Below, piece after piece: positions 1-6,683 of a DNA stretch of 11,255 nt (its first letter is position 1; the number at the start of each line of letters is the position of its first letter). The translations under genes were made by a program, and so were the position numbers. Under the pieces are notes generated by a model that was given only the letters and a program-made list of their open reading frames with translations, made no database searches and was not told the DNA's origin. The stretch lies in contig JAZQIE010000137.1 of the NCBI GenBank assembly GCA_045540975.1, positions 1 to 11,255 of the forward strand, in the 5' to 3' direction. This stretch comes from SIG510 sp045540975 (GTDB lineage: Bacteria; Bacillota; Clostridia; Oscillospirales; JAAYXM01).

Positions 1-1308
1 GTGACCGACGCGGGCGGTGATGTTTTTGATATGTTCAACAATGCGGACATTCAGTTTGAGCAAATCGCGGATGCGGACGGAAACATGATTCAACTGACAC
101 ACGGCAATTACAGTGTGTTTTTAGAGGATGCAAATCGCGAAGTTCGAAAAAATGCATTCGCTACAATGTACCGCCCGTATTTAGCACATCGGAATATGCT
201 GGGCGCAACGTTGAGTGCAAACGTCAAGAAGAATTGCTTCTATGCAAAAGTGCGCGGTTACAATTCGGCGCGTGAGATGGCGCTCGGAAGCGATGCGATT
301 GATGTGGCTGTGTATGATAATCTGATTGCCACGGTAGATGAAAACATTCCGAAACTCACCGCGTATCTGAGCCTGCGCAGGAAGATTCTCGGAGTGGAAG
401 AACTCCATATGTATGACCTCTATACACCGCTTGTATGTGAGGTGAATCGTACCTATACGTTTGAAGAAGCGTGTGATTTGGTGTATGACTCCGTTGCACC
501 GCTGGGGAGACAGTATCAAGCGGATATCAAGCGTGCTTTTGAGAGCGACTGGATTGATGTGATGGAAAATGACGGAAAAACACCCGGAGCATATTCCTGG
601 GGCAGCAACAGTGAGCATCCGTTTGTTCTGCTTAACTTCCACGGCACATTGGATGATGTCTTTACTTTGGCACATGAGATGGGTCATGCGATGCACTCGT
701 TCTACACCAACAACACACAGCCGAGCGTATATAAAAACTATAAGATATTTGTGGCGGAAGTGGCAAGCACGGTCAATGAGGCACTTCTGATGCAGCATCT
801 TTTGAAGGTTGAACAGGATTCGGAAATGCGCGCATATCTGCTCAATCACAAACTGGAAGGCTGCCGCACCACACTTTACCGCCAAACCATGTTTGCTGAG
901 TTTGAACGCGAGATCCATGTTCGTTATGAGATGGGTGAGGCACTGACCGCGGAATGGTTGATGGAGTATTATGAAACACTCAACCAAAAGTATTTTGCGG
1001 ATGTTTGTGTGGTGGACAAGGAGATTGCGGCAGAATGGGCGCGGATTCCGCACTTCTATTCGGATTTTTATGTCTATCAGTATGCGACGGGGTATTCTGC
1101 GGCACAGGCGCTGTGTGAAGGGATTTTAACCGAGGGCGAGCCCGCAGTAAAACGCTATCTGGAATTTTTGTCGAGCGGGAGTTCGAAATACCCGCTTGAC
1201 CTGCTCAAAAAAGCAGGTGTGGATTTGCGCTCTCCGACCCCGATTTGCGCTGCTTTGGACGGCTTTGACAGAGCGCGCAGGGAATTGGAAGCCCTTCTTG
1301 TGAGATAG
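1..1308 (+). CDS. pepF: Oligoendopeptidase F-like M3 metallopeptidase, 5' end missing
   Basis: This is a cytoplasmic zinc endopeptidase of the M3 (thimet/PepF) family, which cuts short peptides. The visible 435 residues contain the zinc site HEMGH at residues 225-229 (His225 and His229 as ligands, Glu226 as catalytic base) inside the family signature LAHEMGHAMHS. A downstream Glu253 in FVAEVAST is the expected third ligand. The substrate-binding segment HFYSDFYVYQYATG near residues 350-364 is also typical of PepF. Family members have about 600 residues, so roughly 165 N-terminal residues lie left of the window; the GTG at base 1 is just an in-frame codon at the edge, not a start I would trust. 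The gene ends with TAG at 1306-1308. No terminator is visible before efp, so read-through is possible, although efp has its own promoter. The family is certain; the substrate is not. Confidence 0.93.
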   Translation: MTDAGGDVFDMFNNADIQFEQIADADGNMIQLTHGNYSVFLEDANREVRKNAFATMYRPYLAHRNMLGATLSANVKKNCFYAKVRGYNSAREMALGSDAIDVAVYDNLIATVDENIPKLTAYLSLRRKILGVEELHMYDLYTPLVCEVNRTYTFEEACDLVYDSVAPLGRQYQADIKRAFESDWIDVMENDGKTPGAYSWGSNSEHPFVLLNFHGTLDDVFTLAHEMGHAMHSFYTNNTQPSVYKNYKIFVAEVASTVNEALLMQHLLKVEQDSEMRAYLLNHKLEGCRTTLYRQTMFAEFEREIHVRYEMGEALTAEWLMEYYETLNQKYFADVCVVDKEIAAEWARIPHFYSDFYVYQYATGYSAAQALCEGILTEGEPAVKRYLEFLSSGSSKYPLDLLKKAGVDLRSPTPICAALDGFDRARRELEALLVR

Positions 1309-1326
1309 TTTTCCCGAAAAATGCAA

Positions 1327-1362
1327 ATTTTACTTGCCAAACAGGCAAAAAGCGAGTAAAAT
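1327..1362 (+). promoter_or_regulatory. Sigma-A promoter of efp overlapped by a nested inverted repeat
   Basis: A -35 box TTGCCA (1334-1339) and a -10 box TAAAAT (1357-1362) are separated by 17 bp, a near-consensus vegetative promoter. An outer perfect 8-bp inverted repeat, ATTTTACT (1327-1334) and AGTAAAAT (1355-1362), brackets the promoter, and an inner TTGCC/GGCAA pair (1334-1338 and 1344-1348) sits on the -35 side. The promoter call is good; a regulatory role for the symmetry is a guess. Confidence 0.7.
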
Positions 1363-1395
1363 AGAAGAAAGTGATTTTTAGATGGAGGAATACCT

Positions 1396-1959
1396 ATGAT
1401 TTCAGCAGGCGAATTTCGTAACGGCATTACTTTTGATATGGACGGTCAGGTTCTCCAGATCGTCGAATTTCAGCATGTAAAACCGGGTAAGGGCGCAGCG
1501 TTCGTCCGTACCAAACTGAAAAACGTCATCACCGGTGCTGTGGTTGAACGTACCTTCAGCCCGACCGATAAGTTCCCGCCGGCATATGTCGAGCGCAAAG
1601 AGATGGAATATCTTTACAGTGATGGCGAACTCTATTACTTCATGGATTGTGAAAGCTATGAGCAGCTTCCGCTCAATGCGGACAAGCTTGGCGACGGCTT
1701 CCGTTTCGTGAAGGAAAACATGACCGTTAAGGTTTTGTCCTATAAGGGCAATGTTTTCGGCGTTGAGCCGCCCAACTTTGTTGATTTGGAAGTCACCGCA
1801 ACCGAACCGGGCGTCAAGGGTGATACCGCAACCAACGTCACTAAGCCGGCTACTTTGGAAACCGGTGCGGAAGTCCGCGTTCCGATCTTCATCAACATCG
1901 GTGACAGAATCAAGATTGACACCAGAACCGGTGAATATCTCGAACGTTCCAAGGACTAA
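1396..1959 (+). CDS. efp: Translation elongation factor P
   Basis: EF-P binds between the P and E sites of ribosomes stalled on consecutive prolines and promotes peptide-bond formation. At 187 residues the protein has the family's usual length, with the three-domain layout: an N-terminal KOW-like domain, a central OB domain and a C-terminal OB domain ending in the signature RIKIDTRTGEYLER. The tip loop HVKPGKGAAFVR places Lys32 at the position modified in EF-P; in Bacillus subtilis the equivalent Lys32 carries 5-aminopentanol. No modification enzyme gene (epmA/epmB or earP type) is in the window. The ATG at 1396 follows GGAGG at 1383-1387 at good spacing, and its own promoter lies just upstream. 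The CD1247-type gene follows after 15 bp, so the two are probably cotranscribed. Confidence 0.97.
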   Translation: MISAGEFRNGITFDMDGQVLQIVEFQHVKPGKGAAFVRTKLKNVITGAVVERTFSPTDKFPPAYVERKEMEYLYSDGELYYFMDCESYEQLPLNADKLGDGFRFVKENMTVKVLSYKGNVFGVEPPNFVDLEVTATEPGVKGDTATNVTKPATLETGAEVRVPIFINIGDRIKIDTRTGEYLERSKD

Positions 1960-1974
1960 GAAAGGAAGTTGACG

Positions 1975-2427
1975 ATGAGCTTGACCGAACAGGCTGCATA
2001 TCTCAGAGGTTTGGCCGATGGGCTGGATCTTGATTGGGAAAAGAACGAGAACAAGTTGATGCTCGCACTTCTGGATCTTGTTGATGAAATGGCGGTTTCT
2101 ATCCGTGAGTTGGAAGAAAATGCTGAATCCGTTGACGGTGAACTCGATGAGATTGCGGAAGAGCTGATTGCGATTGAGCAGGAAATCGGCATGGACACTG
2201 ATTTTGATGACGATGATTGCTGTGATTGCGGCGATGATGATTTCTGCGATTGCTGTGACGATGATTGCTACGGCTACGAAGTTGTTTGCCCGACCTGCGG
2301 CGATCACATTTCGATTGACGAGTCATTGCTCGAGGTCGGCGAAATCAACTGCCCGAACTGCAACGAAGTTTTGGAGTTCGGTGACGATGACGACGATTGC
2401 TGCGATTGCGGTTGTTGCCACGATTAA
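1975..2427 (+). CDS. CD1247-type N-terminal domain protein with zinc ribbon and Asp/Cys-rich segments
   Basis: This is a 150-residue acidic protein of unknown function. Residues 1-72 resemble the CD1247 N-terminal domain of clostridial proteins (AAYLRGLADGLDLD followed by a Glu/Asp-rich helical region). Residues 105-129 form a probable zinc ribbon with paired knuckles CPTC (105-108) and CPNC (126-129). Two acidic cysteine clusters flank the ribbon, at residues 78-98 and 137-148, each containing the word DDDDCCDCG or a close variant; the protein has 16 Cys in all. I chose the ATG at 1975 over the in-frame TTG at 1969 because AAAGGAAG (1961-1968) is spaced 6 nt from the ATG and overlaps too closely with the TTG. 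It lies 15 bp behind efp and ends at a strong terminator. I recall similar genes sitting beside efp in other Clostridia, but no role is known to me. Confidence 0.85.
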   Translation: MSLTEQAAYLRGLADGLDLDWEKNENKLMLALLDLVDEMAVSIRELEENAESVDGELDEIAEELIAIEQEIGMDTDFDDDDCCDCGDDDFCDCCDDDCYGYEVVCPTCGDHISIDESLLEVGEINCPNCNEVLEFGDDDDDCCDCGCCHD

Positions 2428-2436
2428 GAAACAAAC

Positions 2437-2467
2437 AAAAAACACCGTGAATTTCACGGTGTTTTTT
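2437..2467. terminator. Bidirectional Rho-independent terminator
   Basis: A perfect 10-bp stem, AACACCGTGA (2441-2450) and TCACGGTGTT (2454-2463), closes on a 3-nt loop ATT, with A residues before and a T run after (through 2467). It lies between convergent genes that end at 2427 (plus) and 2471 (minus). The upstream strand is A-rich (2429-2440), giving a U-rich tail on the minus transcript, so it can serve both. Confidence 0.93.
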
Positions 2468-2470
2468 TGC

Positions 2471-3619
2471 TTATCTAATATCGTTTCTTGCGTTTCGCGG
2501 AGTGGTGAGCAACGAGATGGGGGTAATGATATAATGATTCTCTTTTAAGTGAGAGAGAATCGATGCAAGGTTTTGCACGCTGTTTTTCGATGCATCAAAA
2601 TGAATTACCACAGTATCGCCCTTGGAATCAAGCGCGGTGCGGAATCGCCGCATGGACATCGAAGATGCGTTGAGGTCGCTGTCCCAATAGCGGTAGCCGG
2701 AAGCGGTCAATGCATTTGCCTGCTCATCGGATAAATTCGAACTGCCGCCCGGGATACGAACGAGACGCGATTTTGTGTAACATACTTGGAACAGTAAATC
2801 GTTGGTCGCGGAAAGGTCGGTTTTCATCGATTCGGAAGATTTCAAAAACTCGGCAGCGCCTGCAAATGCGGTGATTCCGAGTGTATGTCCTGCGGTAGCA
2901 ATTTCGCGAATTGCATCATCTTGTGCGGAAATGGCAGATCCGAAAATAAAGAAGGTTGCTTTTGCGTTTGCACGCCGCAATGCGGATAAGATTTTCGCAC
3001 AATCTGTCTCGCTTCCAACGTCAAATGTAAGATATGCGGTTTTCGTTTCCTTCTCGTCTTCATCCTCGGTGTTTGACGGGGAGGAGGGCTTGGTTTCGGG
3101 TGTTTGAGGCTTAGACGCATTGTAGCGGTCAATCAGATTCGGAATTTCATCTCTTGCGATATATGCGAACATACTGTCTTGCAAAGTGCTTGTGGTTTTG
3201 ATGCGCAGGACATTGACGCTTTGGATGTAGGAATAGGTCATTCCGAATTGGGTTGCCACAAACCGTGCGGGGACATAAATTGTGCCGTTGGAAGGGAAGG
3301 CCCATTGCTTGTACGTGTTGTCTGTGGTGGTATTGGTTGCGGTTCCCGCCACCAAATCGAACGCCAACGTATAATCCCAGTTGTAAAGCGCGAGGGTTTG
3401 GGAGTCTGGATTGTAAGAGCCGTTGATACTGAGTTCGCTATCGGTGAAGCAGCGGTAGTCCACATACCAGATTCCGTCGGATTTGATTGGCATTGCATCG
3501 GTGATGGGAAGCAGAGAATTGTTGACTGCGACATAGGTTTCTCCGCTTGCGTTTGAATGGGGGAATATCGGCAATATAAAGACAATAACCAACAGTAAAG
3601 CGAATATGCGCTTTGACAT
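2471..3619 (-). CDS. Secreted protein with copper-amine-oxidase-like domain and degenerate NodB domain
   Basis: This 382-residue exported protein has a signal peptide (residues 1-24, hydrophobic core FALLLVIVFILPIF, likely cut after SNA). Residues about 28-142 look like the stalk-type copper amine oxidase N-terminal domain found in clostridial wall proteins (GTIYVPARFVATQFG). A charged Pro/Thr/Glu linker follows (170-193), then a NodB-type polysaccharide deacetylase fold (194-370). NodB motif 1 reads TFDVGSE: the catalytic-base Asp200 is kept but the metal-binding second Asp is Val201. In motif 2, GHTLGITAFAG, both metal-binding His positions are Thr250 and Gly254. The later motifs RIPGGS (288-293), YWDSD and VVIH (His340) remain. 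It is therefore probably a non-catalytic carbohydrate-binding relative rather than a deacetylase. The start is firm: AGGAGGTG on the minus strand (3634-3627) lies 9 nt from the ATG. It has its own promoter and faces the terminator at 2437-2467. Confidence 0.85.
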   Translation of the reverse strand: MSKRIFALLLVIVFILPIFPHSNASGETYVAVNNSLLPITDAMPIKSDGIWYVDYRCFTDSELSINGSYNPDSQTLALYNWDYTLAFDLVAGTATNTTTDNTYKQWAFPSNGTIYVPARFVATQFGMTYSYIQSVNVLRIKTTSTLQDSMFAYIARDEIPNLIDRYNASKPQTPETKPSSPSNTEDEDEKETKTAYLTFDVGSETDCAKILSALRRANAKATFFIFGSAISAQDDAIREIATAGHTLGITAFAGAAEFLKSSESMKTDLSATNDLLFQVCYTKSRLVRIPGGSSNLSDEQANALTASGYRYWDSDLNASSMSMRRFRTALDSKGDTVVIHFDASKNSVQNLASILSHLKENHYIITPISLLTTPRNARNDIR

Positions 3620-3640
3620 ATCGGATCACCTCCTGTGTTT

Positions 3641-3669
3641 ATTATAACATTGATACAAAAACTCTGCAA
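3641..3669 (-). promoter_or_regulatory. Sigma-A promoter of the NodB-like gene
   Basis: Read on the minus strand, TTGCAG (3669-3664) and TATAAT (3646-3641) are separated by 17 bp, upstream of the AGGAGG ribosome binding site of the NodB-like gene. The -35 element lies within CTTGCAGAG, which is repeated in the opposite orientation at the ilvE promoter. Confidence 0.8.
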
Positions 3670-3725
3670 GTACAGAACAAATTCTGAAAAGTATCGTCAA
3701 AAAGATTGAAAATGAGAATCTGTGC

Positions 3726-3753
3726 TTGCAGAGAAATGATTTTGTGGTATAAT
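3726..3753 (+). promoter_or_regulatory. Sigma-A promoter of ilvE
   Basis: TTGCAG (3726-3731) and TATAAT (3748-3753) are separated by 16 bp. Transcription would begin near 3760, giving a leader of only about 55 nt. That is too short for a T-box or a classical leader-peptide attenuator. Confidence 0.82.
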
Positions 3754-3768
3754 AATAAATAGACTTGT

Positions 3769-3787
3769 ACCGAAACACAGTTTCGGT
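3769..3787 (+). promoter_or_regulatory. 5' leader hairpin of ilvE mRNA
   Basis: An 8-bp stem, ACCGAAAC (3769-3776) and GTTTCGGT (3780-3787), with an ACA loop lies near the expected 5' end of the ilvE transcript. A T6 run occurs 8 nt later (3796-3801), which is too far for a good intrinsic terminator, so a transcript-stabilising hairpin is more likely than an attenuator. The ribosome binding site GGAGGG (3802-3807) is left free. Confidence 0.45.
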
Positions 3788-3813
3788 GTGATAAATTTTT
3801 TGGAGGGATTCTC

Positions 3814-4881
3814 ATGTTACAAATTTCTGTGACCAAAGCAAGCACATTGAAGCAAAAACCGGACGAAAGCGGTTTGGGCTTCGGTCAGTATTTTACCGAC
3901 CATATGTTCATCATGGACTATGAGGCGGGCAAGGGCTGGGACAATGCACGAATTGTTCCGTTTGCAAATGTAGAGCTTCATCCGGCATCCACCGTTCTTC
4001 ACTACGGCTCCGAAATCTTTGAGGGCCTGAAGGCATATCGCCGTGCGGACGGCACCGTTCAAATGTTCCGTCCGATTGAAAACATCCGCAGAATGAACCG
4101 CTCCGCAGAGCGCTTGTGCCTGCCGCAGATCGATGAGGACCTTGCGATGCATGTCCTCAAAACCTTCGTTAAGCACGAGCAGGATTGGACCCCGTCTTCT
4201 CCGGGAACCTCGCTCTATCTCCGTCCGTTTATGTTCGGTAATGACGAGACTCTGGGTGTCCATGCGGTACATAAGGCAACCTTCATGATTATCGCATCTC
4301 CGGTTGGCAGTTATTATAAAGAAGGTATCAACCCGGTCAAGATCATGATTGAAGCGGATGATGTCCGTGCGGTACGCGGCGGTACCGGTTATGCAAAGTG
4401 CGGCGGCAACTATGCGGCAAGCAACCGTGCGGGTGAAAAAGCGGAGCGCAGCGGATATTCCCAGGTGCTTTGGCTTGACGGTGTGGAAAGAAAGTATATC
4501 GAGGAAGTCGGCGCGATGAACGTGATGTTTAAAATCAACGGCGAAATCGTCACACCTGCGCTGACCGGCTCCATTTTGCCGGGCATTACCCGTATGTCCT
4601 GCATCGAGGTTTTGAAGAAAGCGGGATACACCGTTTCCGAAAGACTTCTCAGCATCGATGAACTGGAAGCTGCGATGGAAAACGGCACCTTGGAAGAGGC
4701 ATGGGGCTGCGGTACTGCGGCTGTTGTTTCTCCGATTGGTGAGCTTCGCTATAAAGATAAAGTGTTCAGCGTAAATAACGGAGAAATCGGTGAGGTCACT
4801 CAGTCTCTGTATGACACTCTTACCGGAATTCAGTGGGGTAAAATCGAAGATACCTACGGCTGGATTGAATTGCTCGATTAA
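3814..4881 (+). CDS. ilvE: Branched-chain amino acid aminotransferase (class IV, type II)
   Basis: This PLP-dependent cytoplasmic enzyme exchanges the amino group between glutamate and the 2-oxo acids of leucine, isoleucine and valine, as the last step of their synthesis or the first of their breakdown. Its 355 residues match the longer type II BCATs of Gram-positives and eukaryotes rather than the roughly 309-residue E. coli form. Visible signatures are HYGSEIFEGLKAYR (63-76), the substrate-side segment LYLRPFMFG (134-142), the Schiff-base Lys195 in GYAKCGGNYAAS, YIEEVGAMNVMF (228-239) with Glu231 near the pyridine nitrogen, and the phosphate-binding TGSILPGITR (251-260). GGAGGG at 3802-3807 is 6 nt before the ATG. 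It stands alone between its promoter and a hairpin; no other ilv or leu gene is in the window. Confidence 0.96.
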   Translation: MLQISVTKASTLKQKPDESGLGFGQYFTDHMFIMDYEAGKGWDNARIVPFANVELHPASTVLHYGSEIFEGLKAYRRADGTVQMFRPIENIRRMNRSAERLCLPQIDEDLAMHVLKTFVKHEQDWTPSSPGTSLYLRPFMFGNDETLGVHAVHKATFMIIASPVGSYYKEGINPVKIMIEADDVRAVRGGTGYAKCGGNYAASNRAGEKAERSGYSQVLWLDGVERKYIEEVGAMNVMFKINGEIVTPALTGSILPGITRMSCIEVLKKAGYTVSERLLSIDELEAAMENGTLEEAWGCGTAAVVSPIGELRYKDKVFSVNNGEIGEVTQSLYDTLTGIQWGKIEDTYGWIELLD

Positions 4882-4888
4882 GAAGAAA

Positions 4889-4956
4889 CAGCGTTGTGCC
4901 GCAGAAAAAATCCGGCACAACGCTGCTATCTGCTTTTGGGGGATTTCCTCCTTTTT
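4889..4956 (+). terminator. Terminator of ilvE (large hairpin plus a second small one)
   Basis: A perfect 13-bp stem, CAGCGTTGTGCCG (4889-4901) and CGGCACAACGCTG (4913-4925), with an 11-nt A-rich loop begins 7 nt after the ilvE stop. The T run after it is weak (TTTT at 4934-4937, 8 nt away). A second, small stem, GGGGG (4938-4942) and CCTCC (4947-4951) with one G-T pair, is followed directly by TTTTT (4952-4956). One or both could stop transcription. Confidence 0.75.
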
Positions 4957-5203
4957 CCAAATTTAAACAAACAACGCGAGAAATTTTAAATTTCTGTGTC
5001 TGCGGTGTTTACAAACTTGATTTTATCTGTTATTATATTAGTATTAGTTTTTGTGTGCTTCGATAGAAAAACACTCTCCTCAAAAAGCGGAGATTGTGTG
5101 ATTCTTTTGAAAAAGTACGGTATTCCAGGCGGTTTGCCGTCTGTCAAAAACAGAATCAACCATGCGGCGGCGTACCCCGTGTGCAGATAAAGGATGGAAT
5201 GTC
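4957..5203 (+). promoter_or_regulatory. Non-coding control region and leader of the polysaccharide-regulation operon
   Basis: I see no credible gene between ilvE and the Wzz-type gene. The region holds a perfect palindrome, AGAAATTT-T-AAATTTCT (4979-4995), and then a promoter with TTTACA (5008-5013) and TATTAT (5031-5036) at 17-bp spacing. The roughly 160-nt leader that follows contains a bulged hairpin around TCTCC/GGAGA (about 5075-5102) and a second hairpin, CAGGCGG-TTTG-CCGTCTG (5126-5143, one G-T pair). The second overlaps an alternative stem, TCTGT/ACAGA (5140-5154). None of these matches a riboswitch class I recognise. Confidence 0.5.
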
Positions 5204-5902
5204 ATGGAATTTAGTTTGCGTAAGGTCACGCAAGTTATCCGTGAGCGCATTTGGCTGATCGTAATTGCAACGATTGCGGCGGTTTTTCTTGCGTTTCTTG
5301 CGACCAAATTTTTGATTACCCCCAAGTACACATCGACAGCAACACTCTATGTTCAGAACGTTGAAAACCGTCAGATTGATGTCGGTATCAACATGGTTGA
5401 TTTGAGTGCATCGATTAAGCTGGTTGACACCTACATCGTTGTCATGGAAAGTGATTTGGTGATGGACCGTGTTGCCGCGCGAGTCGGAAACGGCTATAAG
5501 GGTTCTGACATCCGCGGGATGTTCTCGGCGGCATCCGAAAAGGAGACCGAGGTTTTGCGCATCAACGTTCAGCACGAAGATCCGTTGATGGCACAAAATA
5601 TTGCGGAAGCGGTTTTGCTTTCCGCTCCGAGTGAGTTGATGCGAGTTGTCAAAGCCGGTGCTGTTGAGGTAATCGACCATGCATCGCTTCCGACTCAGCA
5701 GTCCTCTCCGGACATGACGATGAACCTGCTTTTGGGCGCTCTGATTGGTTTGGCACTTTCTCTGGTCATTGTGTTGCTTTCCGATCTGTTGAAAGTTCAG
5801 ATTAAAGATGAGCAGGATTTGACCGAGACCTTTACCATTGCTGTTATCGGCGCAATTCCGGAAATCAGCAATTTGGAGTTAAACGCAAAGGAGAAAGTTT
5901 AA
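5204..5902 (+). CDS. Wzz-type polysaccharide chain-length / BY-kinase activator membrane protein
   Basis: This 232-residue protein belongs to the Wzz/CpsC/YveK family of polysaccharide co-polymerases, which set polymer length and activate the partner tyrosine kinase. It has the family layout: a short cytoplasmic N-terminus (MEFSLRKVTQVIRERI), a first membrane helix (about 16-38), an extracellular domain beginning ITPKYTSTATLYV, the family-typical DHASLPTQQSSPD before the second membrane helix (about 173-193), and a cytoplasmic tail of about 38 residues that would contact the kinase. I chose the ATG at 5204 over the in-frame ATG at 5162 because AAAGGA at 5189-5194 is correctly placed and the protein then begins as family members do; the upstream extension MRRRTPCADKGWNV looks like untranslated leader. 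The kinase gene starts 1 bp after its stop, so the pair is surely cotranscribed. Whether it serves capsule, exopolysaccharide or secondary wall polymer is not shown. Confidence 0.88.
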   Translation: MEFSLRKVTQVIRERIWLIVIATIAAVFLAFLATKFLITPKYTSTATLYVQNVENRQIDVGINMVDLSASIKLVDTYIVVMESDLVMDRVAARVGNGYKGSDIRGMFSAASEKETEVLRINVQHEDPLMAQNIAEAVLLSAPSELMRVVKAGAVEVIDHASLPTQQSSPDMTMNLLLGALIGLALSLVIVLLSDLLKVQIKDEQDLTETFTIAVIGAIPEISNLELNAKEKV

Positions 5903-5903
5903 G

Positions 5904-6683
5904 TTGAAAAAGAGAGTTTCAAAAAAGAATCTTGAAACATCGAGACGTACTGTCGCCCTGCTCAATGAAAGCACTCCGTTTGCGGTCAAAGAAGCATACA
6001 AGGCGGCACGTACCAACCTGATGTTTATGTTCGCAGAGCATGATCAAAAGTGCGTTTCCGTTACTTCCTCTTTCCCGGGTGAGGGAAAAACAACCACTTG
6101 TGCAAACCTTGCGCTTTCGTTTGCGCAGGTCGGAGCAAAGACCATGGTAATTGATGCGGACTTGAGAAAGCCGCGTATGCACCGTATGTTTTCAACATCG
6201 GCAACTCCCGGTGTTTCGGATGTCCTTGGTGGCTTTGCAAAACCCGAAGAGGCAATCTACAAAACCCAGTATGAAAACCTGTTCCTGATGCCTGCAGGCA
6301 CCATTCCGCCAAATCCGGCCGAACTGCTTTCCTCTCAGAGTATGCAGCAGTTGATTCGCGATTTGTCGGAGAAGTATGGGTTTGAGTATATCTTTATCGA
6401 CACTCCGCCGATTAACCTGGTTACCGATGCTGCGGTTGTCAGTCAGAATTTGGCAGGCACCGTTGTGGTTGTCAAATCGGGTGAGACCAACAAGGAGAGC
6501 TTAAAGAGCGCTGTGCTTGCTTTGGAGCAGGCAGGTGTCAATGTGTTGGGTTTTGTACTCAATAACATCAGCGCGGACCGTTACTCCAACAAGTACGGTT
6601 ATCAGCGCGGCGCATACAAGAGAGATTATCAGTACGGTTATTACGGAGAATCTTCGCCTGATCGGAAAGGATCCGGAAAATGA
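5904..6683 (+). CDS. BY-family tyrosine kinase of polysaccharide export (CpsD/EpsB/YwqD type)
   Basis: This is the cytoplasmic ATPase half of a split bacterial tyrosine kinase; it autophosphorylates when bound to the Wzz-type partner and tunes polymer synthesis. In its 259 residues, Walker A is SSFPGEGKTTT (55-65), Walker A' is VIDADLRKPR (82-91) and Walker B is FIDTPP (164-169). The C-terminal tail (227-247) carries eight tyrosines (227, 231, 233, 238, 242, 244, 246, 247) among basic and Gly residues, the usual autophosphorylation cluster. The segment SPFAVKEAYKAARTNLMF (24-41) resembles the activator- and oligomer-contact region of the family. The start is a TTG at 5904, one base after the upstream stop, with AAAGGAGA (5887-5894) inside the end of the previous gene at 9-nt spacing. 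Its stop overlaps the phosphatase start as ATGA, implying translational coupling. Confidence 0.95.
   Translation: MKKRVSKKNLETSRRTVALLNESTPFAVKEAYKAARTNLMFMFAEHDQKCVSVTSSFPGEGKTTTCANLALSFAQVGAKTMVIDADLRKPRMHRMFSTSATPGVSDVLGGFAKPEEAIYKTQYENLFLMPAGTIPPNPAELLSSQSMQQLIRDLSEKYGFEYIFIDTPPINLVTDAAVVSQNLAGTVVVVKSGETNKESLKSAVLALEQAGVNVLGFVLNNISADRYSNKYGYQRGAYKRDYQYGYYGESSPDRKGSGK

Noticed and set aside
181..1053. Minus-strand frame of 290 codons opposite pepF
   Set aside because: The plus strand carries intact M3 catalytic motifs over the same stretch.
1402..2307. Minus-strand frame of 301 codons across efp and the CD1247-type gene
   Set aside because: It runs across two well-supported plus-strand genes and their junction; its Ile/Ala-rich start is the antisense of Asp/Glu codons.
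3754..3813. T-box or leader-peptide attenuator for ilvE
   Set aside because: The leader is only about 55 nt, has no T-box sequence and no run of Leu/Ile/Val codons, and the T run is 8 nt away from the hairpin.
3817..4920. Long minus-strand frame (367 codons) opposite ilvE
   Set aside because: It is a codon-bias shadow of ilvE; its translation is rich in Cys, His and Arg with no recognisable domain, and it has no start signals.
4996..5190. 64-codon plus-strand frame starting GTG with a hydrophobic N-terminus, upstream of the Wzz-type gene
   Set aside because: It has no ribosome binding site, its start lies upstream of the -10 box of the operon promoter, and its second half is low-complexity leader sequence.
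5162..5203. A 14-codon N-terminal extension of the Wzz-type gene from ATG 5162
   Set aside because: No ribosome binding site precedes it and its residues are unlike the family start; ATG 5204 has AAAGGA at proper spacing.
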